Below, piece after piece: positions 1 to 5,794 of a stretch of 7,086 nt of DNA. The position numbers were made by a program, and so were the translations under genes. Each line of letters starts with the position of its first letter. Within the stretch, counting starts at the first letter, position 1. This DNA is from Betaproteobacteria bacterium (lineage in GTDB: Bacteria; Pseudomonadota; Gammaproteobacteria; Burkholderiales; SG8-39), in assembly GCA_027317055.1 (NCBI GenBank), contig DAHVFK010000177.1:1-7086 (forward strand). The letters are read 5' to 3'. The notes below the pieces were generated by a model, which saw only the letters and a program-made list of their open reading frames with translations, was not told where the DNA came from and made no database searches.

Positions 1-702
1 GGGCTGTGGTTCTCGCCCGGCGGCTGGGTGCGCCCGCCGAGCCTGGCGCGGGCGCAGATCGCGCACTCGGCGGCCGAGGCCTGCCTCGGCATCGAGGTCG
101 CGGCGCTCGAGCGCGGCGCAGGAGGCTGGAGTGCACGCGACGCCGCGGGGCGCGAGATCGCGGCTGCGCCGGTCGCGGTGCTGGCGAACGCGGCCAACGC
201 GCTGCGCCTCGCGCCCGGCTCGGGCATCGCGCTGCGGCGCGTGCGCGGACAGGTGAGCCACCTGCCTGCAGCGCTTTTCCGCGCGCCGCGGCTGCCGCTC
301 TTGCGCGGCGGCTTCGTGCTGCCGGCGGTCGAGGGCATCGCGCTCGCCGGTGCGAGCTACGACTTCGACGACGAGGATCCGGCGCCGCGCCTGGACGGGC
401 ACGCCGGCAATCTCGCCCGCCTGGAAGGCATCGTGCCCGGTGCGGCGCGCGCACTCGATCCCGCCCTGCTCGAGGGGAGGGTCGGCTTTCGCGCCGTGAC
501 GCGCGACCGGTTGCCGGTCGCGGGCGAACTCGCGCCCGGCCTGTACGGCGCCTTCGGCTACGGCTCGCGCGGGCTGGTGTGGGCCGCGCTCGCCGCCGAG
601 CTCATCGCGAGCCTGATCGAGCGCGAGCCGCTGCCGCTCGAAGGCCAGCTCGCCGACGCGCTCGCCCCCGCGCGTTTCACGACCCGTCGCGCAAGGCCCT
701 GA
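1..702 (+). CDS. mnmC: MnmC-like FAD-dependent tRNA modification oxidoreductase, C-terminal part (5' truncated by window)
   Basis: An open frame runs from the first base to a TGA at 700-702, giving 233 residues with no start, so the gene begins outside the window. The segment starts in a GLWFSPGGWVRPPSL stretch typical of the MnmC C-terminal FAD domain (substrate-side region). It then has VLANAANALRL, a dinucleotide-fold strand, and VGFRAVTRDRLPVAG (about residues 161-175), followed by LYGAFGYGSRGLVWAALAAELIA, the last FAD-contacting segment of the DAO (glycine/D-amino-acid oxidase) fold. It ends in PLPLEGQLADALAPARF, which closely resembles known MnmC C-termini. In the family, this domain oxidatively removes the carboxymethyl group of cmnm5(s2)U34 in tRNA, and an N-terminal methyltransferase domain then makes mnm5(s2)U34. 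That N-terminal half would lie to the left and cannot be checked. A stand-alone DAO-family oxidoreductase is the alternative. The 3' end overlaps the convergent gene on the other strand by 26 bp. Confidence 0.82.
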   Translation, partial: GLWFSPGGWVRPPSLARAQIAHSAAEACLGIEVAALERGAGGWSARDAAGREIAAAPVAVLANAANALRLAPGSGIALRRVRGQVSHLPAALFRAPRLPLLRGGFVLPAVEGIALAGASYDFDDEDPAPRLDGHAGNLARLEGIVPGAARALDPALLEGRVGFRAVTRDRLPVAGELAPGLYGAFGYGSRGLVWAALAAELIASLIEREPLPLEGQLADALAPARFTTRRARP

Positions 703-3523
703 AATCGACCCGCGCCGCAGGCGCATCCGGCTCGCCGCTGCGCGCAAGGATCGCCGCGCGCGCCGTGTCGCGCAGCGCGATCGCGGCCTGCCAGTCGCTG
801 CCCTCGGGCGCGATCGGCTCGCCGACCCACACTTCCAGCCGCGCGGGCCGGGGAAACCAGACGCCGTCGGGAAGCATGCTGCGCGTGCCGCGCATCACCA
901 GCGGCAGCACCGGCACGCCGGCCTGCGCCGCGGCGACGAAGGCGCCCATGCGAAACGGCAGCAGGCCGGGCTCGCGCCGCAGCGTGCCCTCGGGAAACAC
1001 CAGCGGCACAAGGCCCGCGCGCGCGTTCTGCTCGATCGCACGGTGGTCCTCGACGCCGCGCGCGGCGTCGATGCGCTCGACGAACAGCGTGCCCAGGCGC
1101 CGCAGCAAGATGCCGGCGAAGCGCTGCGGCGCGAGGTCGCGCTTGGCGACGAACACGACGCGCGGCGGAAGCGCCGCCACGAGCAACAGGCCGTCGAGAT
1201 AGCTCGCATGATTCGAGACCACGATCGCGTTCATCGACTGCTCGAAGCGCTCCGCGCCGTCGACTTTGGGCGTCGCACCCCATAGCCCCAGCACCAGCCG
1301 GGCGCCGCGCCGCGCGATCGCGCGTGCGCGCGCCTCGCGGCGCGTGACGGCGATCAGCAACCAGGCCGGCAGCATGACCAGGACCAGGCTCGTCCACGCC
1401 CAGGCGCCCCACAGGCGCCCGCCCACGCGTCGCAGCGCGCGCGAGGCGCGCGCGGAGAGACCCTCGAGCTCGAGCAGCGCGAGCTGCAGCCAGGCCGCGC
1501 GGCGGCCTTCGCCGAGCGCGCCGCGCTCGTACAGCTCGCGGCATGCGGCGCGCCGGATCTTGCCGCTGGAGGTCTTGAGCACGCTGCGCGGCGGAGCGAG
1601 CACCACCTCGTCCGGCGGCGTGCCGACCAGGTCGAGCGCGAGGCGATTGATCTCGCCGATCATGCGCGCGCGCTCCTCTTCGCGCGTCTCGCGCGTTTCG
1701 GCGAGCACGATCAGGCGCTCGCCTCCGCCGCGCGCGGCGGAGGCGAACACCGCGACGCCGCCGTGGCGGACGCCTTTCACCTCGCCCGCCGCCTGCTCGA
1801 TCTCCATCGGGTGGATGTTGTGCCCGCCCCGGATGATGAGATCCTTCTCGCGCCCGGTGAGATAGAGCTCGCCCGCCGCGAGGTAGCCGAGGTCGCCGGT
1901 GTTGCGCCAGCCGTCGTCGATCAGGCGCGCGCTGTCCTCCGGATTCTCGAAGTACCCGCTGCTGGCCGAGGGCCCGCTGAACTGGATCCGGCCCTCGACG
2001 CGCTCGCCCAGCTCGCGCCCGGCGGCATCGACCACGCGCATCGAATGTCCGGGCAGCGCGCGGCCGCAGGCCACCACCCGCTGCGGCAGCGGATCGTCCG
2101 CGCGCGCCGGGCGCGCGCGGCCCTGGCGCTGCAGCGCGGCGCGCTCGATGCGGTCGATCAGGACGCCGCGTCCGAGCGGGGGAAACGAAACGCCGAGGCA
2201 GGCTTCGGCCAGCCCGTACACCGGGGTCATCGCCTCGCGCCGCAGGCCGTAGCGCGCGAAGCGCTCGCTGAAGCGCCCGACGGTATCCGCGCTCACCGCC
2301 TCGGCGCCGTTGAACGCGAGCCGCAGCGAGGACAGGTCGAGGCCCTCGAGGTCGCGCTCGGAGAGCTTGCTCAGGCACAGCTCGTAGGCGAAGTTCGGCG
2401 CCGAGGTGAGCGTGCCGCTGTGCTGCGCGATGCGCCTGAGCCAGCGCTCGGGGCGCGACAGGAAGGCGAGCGGCGACATCAGCACCAGCGGATAGCCGAA
2501 CAGCAGCGCGCCGAGGCAGGCGCCGATCAGCCCCATGTCGTGGTACAGCGGCAGCCAGGAGACGAAGGTGTCGGCCGGTGCGGCCTGCGCCGCGGCGCCC
2601 ATCGCACGCAGGTTGGCGATCAGGTTCGCATGCGACAGCACCACTCCCTTGGGCCGCCCGGTGCTGCCCGAGGTGTATTGCAGGAACGCGGTGTCGGCCG
2701 CCGCCGCGCGATGCGCCGGCGCGGCGCCGTCGGCCTGCAGCACCTCGTCCACGGTGACGACGTCCCGCAGCGACTCGGCGTGGGCCTGCAGCACGTGGGC
2801 AAAGGTCTTCGCCGCCTCGACGGTGACGAAAATCCGCGCGCCGCTGTTGGCGACGATGCCCGCGATGCGCCGGAAATGCTGCTCGAGCTGCGCCGGCCGC
2901 GCCGGCGGGTAGAGCGGAACCGGGATCGCGCCGGCGCGCAGCGCGCCGTAGAACGCGACGAAGAAGGCTCGGCTGGTAGGGAGCATGATCGCCACGCGCG
3001 CGCACGGCGCGACGCCGCGCGCCGCGAGCCCGGCGGCTAAGGCGCGCGCCGCCTCGCCCAGCGCGCCGAAGCTGATCTCCTCGGCAGCGTCGCGCTCGCC
3101 GTAAAGGGTGATGTGGATGCGGTCCGGATGGCGCGCGAGGTGCCAGTCCAGGGCTTCGTCGAGCGTCTCGACAGCCAGCGCCGGGTGCTCCGCCGCGGGC
3201 GCCTGGCGCGGCGCCGCGGCGGCCGCGGACGCCGGCGCGTGCGCGAACGCGCGCTGCGCGGCGCGCGGCGCAGCGTTGATGATGCCGAGCAGATCGCGCG
3301 CGCTTTCGGCCTCGCTGAATCCCTCCTCGGGCAGGCGTATGCCGAGCGCCTGCTCGATGCGCGCCGCGAGCTCCACGCGCGCCAGGCTGTCGAGCCCGAA
3401 ATCGCGCTCGAGCGAGGCGTCGAGCCCGAGCCGCTCGATCGCCGGATCCGCGGGGTGGAGCTCGCGCGCGAGGGCGCGCAGCAGCTCGATCAGTCGTGTG
3501 CCCTGCGCGCCGGGCTGTTCCAT
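677..3523 (-). CDS. Three-domain protein: acyl carrier protein - fatty acyl-AMP ligase (FAAL) - PlsC-type 1-acylglycerol-3-phosphate acyltransferase
   Basis: A 948-residue protein. Residues about 8-85 form an acyl carrier domain with DFGLDSL, where Ser46 is the expected phosphopantetheine site. An Ala/Pro linker (about 91-116) follows. Residues about 120-670 are an adenylation domain with YTSGSTGRPKG (283-293), the FAAL-like SWLPLYHDMGLIG (322-334), VYGLAEACL (435-443), NTGDLGYL (541-548), GREKDLIIRGGHNIHPMEIE (557-576) and a C-terminal KTSSGK with Lys655 as the likely catalytic lysine. A hydrophobic segment (about 707-727) leads into a PlsC domain (about 765-905) with NHASYLD (H772/D777 of the HX4D motif), FPEGTLRR (843-850) and PVLPL (871-875). 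FAALs make acyl-AMP and load carrier proteins; PlsC enzymes acylate lysophosphatidate-type acceptors. I infer that all three steps occur in one inner-membrane protein. The start is the first ATG after the lutB stop; the frame stays open further upstream, but that stretch lies inside lutB and has no family resemblance. No good Shine-Dalgarno is visible, so translational coupling to lutB is likely. Confidence 0.9.
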   Translation of the reverse strand: MEQPGAQGTRLIELLRALARELHPADPAIERLGLDASLERDFGLDSLARVELAARIEQALGIRLPEEGFSEAESARDLLGIINAAPRAAQRAFAHAPASAAAAAPRQAPAAEHPALAVETLDEALDWHLARHPDRIHITLYGERDAAEEISFGALGEAARALAAGLAARGVAPCARVAIMLPTSRAFFVAFYGALRAGAIPVPLYPPARPAQLEQHFRRIAGIVANSGARIFVTVEAAKTFAHVLQAHAESLRDVVTVDEVLQADGAAPAHRAAAADTAFLQYTSGSTGRPKGVVLSHANLIANLRAMGAAAQAAPADTFVSWLPLYHDMGLIGACLGALLFGYPLVLMSPLAFLSRPERWLRRIAQHSGTLTSAPNFAYELCLSKLSERDLEGLDLSSLRLAFNGAEAVSADTVGRFSERFARYGLRREAMTPVYGLAEACLGVSFPPLGRGVLIDRIERAALQRQGRARPARADDPLPQRVVACGRALPGHSMRVVDAAGRELGERVEGRIQFSGPSASSGYFENPEDSARLIDDGWRNTGDLGYLAAGELYLTGREKDLIIRGGHNIHPMEIEQAAGEVKGVRHGGVAVFASAARGGGERLIVLAETRETREEERARMIGEINRLALDLVGTPPDEVVLAPPRSVLKTSSGKIRRAACRELYERGALGEGRRAAWLQLALLELEGLSARASRALRRVGGRLWGAWAWTSLVLVMLPAWLLIAVTRREARARAIARRGARLVLGLWGATPKVDGAERFEQSMNAIVVSNHASYLDGLLLVAALPPRVVFVAKRDLAPQRFAGILLRRLGTLFVERIDAARGVEDHRAIEQNARAGLVPLVFPEGTLRREPGLLPFRMGAFVAAAQAGVPVLPLVMRGTRSMLPDGVWFPRPARLEVWVGEPIAPEGSDWQAAIALRDTARAAILARSGEPDAPAARVDFRALRDGS

Positions 3524-3530
3524 CGCGCCG

Positions 3531-4949
3531 CTAGGACTTGTTCCTGCGCCGCGCGGCGTAGAGCTCGCGGAAAGTGCGTCCCTCGGGCGCCGGCATGTCG
3601 CGTCCGAGCGTCCAGCCCGAGCCGAGCGGGAGCCGGGAGATGCGGCCCTTCGCACCGCCCATCAGCCTGAGCGCACGCACGCCGATGCGGGTGGCAAGCG
3701 CGTACAGGCGCGGCCGTTTCGCGGCGAAGGCCCAGATGCGGAATCCCGCGCGCTCGCGCCAGGGCCGCAGGCCAGCCTGCATCTGCCGCTCGCGCAGCTT
3801 GCGCAGCAGCTCCGGCAGCGGGATCTTCACCGGGCAGGCGACCTCGCAGGCGCCGCACAGCGTGGCGGCCTGCGGCAGGTCGAGCGCGTTCTCAATTCCC
3901 TGGTAGATCGGTGTCAGCACCGAGCCCATCGGCCCCGGGTAGACCCAGCCGTAGGCGTGCCCGCCCACGGTCTGGAACACCGGGCAGTGGTTCATGCACG
4001 CGCCGCAGCGGATGCAGCGCAGCATCTCCTGCATGTCGCTGCCGACCAGCCTGGTGCGGCCGGCATCGACCAGGATCACGTACATATGCTCCGGGCCGTC
4101 GAGGTCGCCCTCGCGGCGCGGGCCGGTGACGATGGTGAAGTAGTTCTCGATCTCCTGCCCGGTCGCCGAGCGCGGCAGCACGCGGTTGAGGGTGGACAGG
4201 TCTTCGAGCGTCGGGATCACCTTCTCGATGCCGGTGATCGCGACGTGCACCTTCGGCAGCGTGGTCACCATGCGGCCGTTGCCCTCGTTGGTGACGATCG
4301 CGACCGAGCCGGTTTCGGCCACCAGGAAGTTGCCGCCCGAGATGCCGAGGTCGGCGCTCAGGAAGTGCCCGCGCAGCATCTCGCGCGCCTCGCGCGTGAG
4401 CGCCTCGGTGTCGGTCAGGCGCGGGCGGTGGTGATGCTCGGCGAACAGGTCCGAGACCTGCTCCTTGTCCTTGTGGATCGCCGGCGCGATGATGTGCGAA
4501 GGCGCCTCCTTCGCCAGCTGGATGATGTACTCGCCCAGGTCGGTCTCGACCGGCGTGACACCGGCAGCCTCGAGCGCCTCGTTCAGCCCCGCCTCCTCCG
4601 ACACCATCGACTTCGACTTGATCGCCTTTTTCAGCCCGTGGCGGGCGCAGATCTCGAGCACATGACGGCGGATTTCGGCCGTGTCCTTCGCCCACAGCAC
4701 GGTGGCGCCGCGCCGCGTCGCCTCCTGCTCGAAGCGCAGCAGCCAGGCATCGAGGTTGGCGAGCCCGCGGTCGCGGATCGCAGCGCTCGCGCCGCGCAGC
4801 GCTTCGAACGCCTCGACGCCGTAGGCCTCGCGCGCGGCGTCGCGCTTGTCGGCGAAGCCGCTGCCGAAGCGCTTGAGCACGCTCTGCAGCCTCGCGTCGG
4901 CGAGCGCGCCGTGAGCGCGCGCCTTGAACTGCATCGACTGGGCGCGCAT
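3531..4949 (-). CDS. lutB: LutB/LldF-type L-lactate oxidation iron-sulfur protein
   Basis: A 472-residue protein of normal length for LutB (E. coli YkgF family). It carries the expected LUD-domain features: KSKSMVSEEAGLNEALE (111-127), the segment after DLGEYIIQLAKEAPSHIIAPAIHK (137-160), SADLGISGGNFLVAETGSVAIVTNEGNGR (198-226), and TTLPKVHVAITGIEKVIPTLED. Two cysteine clusters follow: CIRCGACMNHCP (Cys312, 315, 318, 322) and CGACEVACPVKIPL (Cys365, 368, 372), which bind [4Fe-4S] clusters. The C-terminus (about 385-472) is basic. In the family, LutB works with LutA and LutC to oxidise L-lactate to pyruvate, passing electrons on to the quinone pool. The start ATG overlaps the lutA stop (TGATG) and has a good ribosome binding site 8 bases upstream, so the two are translationally coupled. 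The frame is open much further upstream across lutA, but that is a GC-driven shadow. The substrate could be another 2-hydroxy acid, because no LutC is seen. Confidence 0.93.
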   Translation of the reverse strand: MRAQSMQFKARAHGALADARLQSVLKRFGSGFADKRDAAREAYGVEAFEALRGASAAIRDRGLANLDAWLLRFEQEATRRGATVLWAKDTAEIRRHVLEICARHGLKKAIKSKSMVSEEAGLNEALEAAGVTPVETDLGEYIIQLAKEAPSHIIAPAIHKDKEQVSDLFAEHHHRPRLTDTEALTREAREMLRGHFLSADLGISGGNFLVAETGSVAIVTNEGNGRMVTTLPKVHVAITGIEKVIPTLEDLSTLNRVLPRSATGQEIENYFTIVTGPRREGDLDGPEHMYVILVDAGRTRLVGSDMQEMLRCIRCGACMNHCPVFQTVGGHAYGWVYPGPMGSVLTPIYQGIENALDLPQAATLCGACEVACPVKIPLPELLRKLRERQMQAGLRPWRERAGFRIWAFAAKRPRLYALATRIGVRALRLMGGAKGRISRLPLGSGWTLGRDMPAPEGRTFRELYAARRRNKS

Positions 4950-5689
4950 CAGTCGGACTCCCCGGCGAGCAGCTCGGCGACGTGCAGCACGCGCGTGGTC
5001 TGGTCGCCGCGGCGGCGCAGCCGACCTTCGATGTTGAGCATGCAGCCGAGGTCGCCCAGCACCACCGTCCCCGCGCCCGAGGCGGCGATGTTCTCGCACT
5101 TGGTCTCGGCCATCGCGGCCGATATTTCGCCGAACTTGATCGAGAACGTGCCGCCGAAGCCGCAGCAGACCTCGCTGTCCTTCATTTCTGTAAGCGTGAC
5201 GCCGGGCATCCTGGCCAGCAGCCGGCGCGGCTGCTGCTTGACGCCGAGCTCGCGCAGGCCGGCGCAGGAATCGTGGTACGTGATCGCGCCGTCGAAGCTC
5301 CCGGGCGGCAGCTCGAGCCGGGCGACGTTCAGCAGGAAGTCGGTCAACTCCCAGCTCTTGGCGGCGAGCGCCTCGACGCGCGCCAGCCACGCGCCCTCGC
5401 CCTCGAACAGCGCGGGGTAGTGAGTCTTGATCATGCCGCAGCAAGAACCCGAAGGCGCGACCATGTAGTCGCAAGCCTCGAACTCGCCGATCAGCTTCTC
5501 GGCCAGCGCGCGCGCGGAGCTGCGCTCGCCGGAATTCCAGCCCGGCTGGCCGCAGCAGGTCTGTGTTGCGGGCACCAGCACCTCGAATCCGGCGCCCTCG
5601 AGCAGCTTGAGGGCGGCGAAGCCGATGCGCGGCCGCATCATGTCCACCAGGCAGGTGACGAACAGGCCGACTCGGCGTCCGCTGGGCAT
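4949..5689 (-). CDS. lutA: LutA/YkgE-type (Fe-S)-binding protein with two CCG domains
   Basis: A 246-residue protein, the usual size of LutA. It contains two cysteine-rich CCG domains of the heterodisulfide reductase/GlpC type. The first has Cys13 (VTCLVD), TCCGQPGWNSG (Cys45-Cys46) and SGSCCGM (Cys83-Cys84). The second has Cys142 (YHDSCAGLRELGVK), VCCGFGGTFSIKF (Cys175-Cys176) and DLGCMLNIEGRLRR (Cys216). The order and wording closely match E. coli YkgE as I remember it (CCGQPAINSG, CCGFGGTFSVKM, SCLLNISGRLQR). It is a subunit of the membrane-associated L-lactate oxidation complex and carries electrons with LutB. The start at 5689 puts MPSGRRVGLFVTC at the N-terminus, as in homologues. The frame is open a further 26 codons upstream to 5767, but that would run through the control region and the extra residues look unlike the family. 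No strong Shine-Dalgarno precedes the ATG; a purine-rich AAAAAAGAAAAG stretch lies just upstream. Its stop overlaps the lutB start by one base. Confidence 0.92.
   Translation of the reverse strand: MPSGRRVGLFVTCLVDMMRPRIGFAALKLLEGAGFEVLVPATQTCCGQPGWNSGERSSARALAEKLIGEFEACDYMVAPSGSCCGMIKTHYPALFEGEGAWLARVEALAAKSWELTDFLLNVARLELPPGSFDGAITYHDSCAGLRELGVKQQPRRLLARMPGVTLTEMKDSEVCCGFGGTFSIKFGEISAAMAETKCENIAASGAGTVVLGDLGCMLNIEGRLRRRGDQTTRVLHVAELLAGESD
4958..4963 (-). promoter_or_regulatory. Ribosome binding site of lutB
   Basis: GGGGAG on the minus strand lies 8 bases before the ATG at 4949. It lies inside the end of lutA and supports the chosen lutB start over the second Met (residue 6) and over any upstream extension of the frame. 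Confidence 0.6.
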
Positions 5690-5710
5690 AGAAAGGGACT
5701 TTTCTTTTTT

Positions 5711-5728
5711 GAAACAGAGACGAAACAG
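5711..5728. repeat. GAAACAG tandem direct repeat with 11-bp period
   Basis: GAAACAG occurs at 5711-5717 and again at 5722-5728, the two copies starting 11 bp apart, about one helical turn. On the lutA strand they read CTGTTTC twice, 22 to 39 bases upstream of the lutA start. The spacing suits a protein binding one face of DNA. They could be an operator or chance in an A-rich tract. Confidence 0.4.
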
Positions 5729-5734
5729 CGATAA

Positions 5735-5743
5735 AGGATAACA
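5735..5743 (-). promoter_or_regulatory. Candidate extended -10 element for lutA-lutB operon
   Basis: On the minus strand the bases read TGTTATCCT, an extended -10 (TGn followed by TATCCT, 4 of 6 matches to TATAAT). It would start transcription near 5728 and give a leader of about 40 bases. I see no convincing -35 hexamer, which would fit either an extended -10 promoter or an activator-dependent one. Confidence 0.25.
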
Positions 5744-5760
5744 CGCCACTCCCTCGCCCG

Positions 5761-5777
5761 ATTTCACATCGTGAGAT
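5761..5777. promoter_or_regulatory. Imperfect 17-bp palindrome, candidate IclR-type operator
   Basis: The sequence ATTTCAC-ATC-GTGAGAT has seven-base arms, of which six positions pair, around a three-base centre. The core TCAC-ATC-GTGA is perfect. It lies between the two divergent genes, directly beside a TACAAT element for the rightward gene. IclR regulators commonly bind palindromes in such divergent gaps and repress their own gene. The match to this regulator is inferred from position. Confidence 0.5.
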
Positions 5778-5782
5778 ACAAT
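5777..5782 (+). promoter_or_regulatory. Candidate -10 element for the IclR-family gene
   Basis: TACAAT differs from TATAAT at one position. No clear -35 is seen 16-18 bases upstream. Transcription would start near 5789, only about six bases before the ATG, implying an almost leaderless mRNA. It shares its first base with the end of the palindrome, so a bound repressor would block it. Confidence 0.3.
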
Positions 5783-5794
5783 CGCCTGGTTTCC

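Larger units (their letters stand above)
5690..5794. promoter_or_regulatory. Divergent control region between lutA and the IclR-family gene
   Basis: This 105-bp gap is the only sizeable noncoding stretch in the window and is clearly less GC-rich than its surroundings, especially 5700-5745. It contains a T-tract (5705-5710), a GAAACAG direct repeat, candidate -10 elements for both directions and a 17-bp imperfect palindrome. The outward-facing genes place both promoters here. The promoter positions themselves are inferred. Confidence 0.75.

Noticed and set aside
1296..1345. Dense GCGC/CGCG palindromes that might be repeats or protein sites
   Set aside because: They are in coding sequence (Arg/Ala codons between the adenylation and acyltransferase parts), and similar strings occur all over the window; composition explains them.
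558..3005. Minus-strand frame of about 815 codons overlapping the ACP-FAAL-PlsC gene
   Set aside because: It is shifted relative to the motif-bearing frame and is Arg-rich nonsense. No frameshift is needed, because the real frame is open throughout.
1763..3040. Plus-strand open frame of about 425 codons opposite the FAAL domain
   Set aside because: A shadow of the minus-strand gene: Arg/Gly/Ala-rich and without recognisable motifs, while the minus strand shows all the adenylation motifs.
3524..3655. 44-residue N-terminal extension of the ACP-FAAL-PlsC protein
   Set aside because: It lies inside the lutB C-terminal coding region, is Arg/Ser/Ala-rich and carries no carrier-domain sequence. 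The ATG at 3523 starts just before the carrier domain.
3108..5420. Very long plus-strand open frame opposite lutB/lutA
   Set aside because: It lies antisense to two clear genes, has low-complexity Arg/Ala/His composition and no family resemblance. Long antisense frames are expected in such GC-rich coding DNA.
5691..5710. Possible hairpin plus T-run (GAAA...TTTC then TTTTTT) as a terminator
   Set aside because: The stem is only four to five A-T-rich pairs, and on the plus strand no gene ends upstream of it. It is more likely just the A/T-rich leader of lutA.
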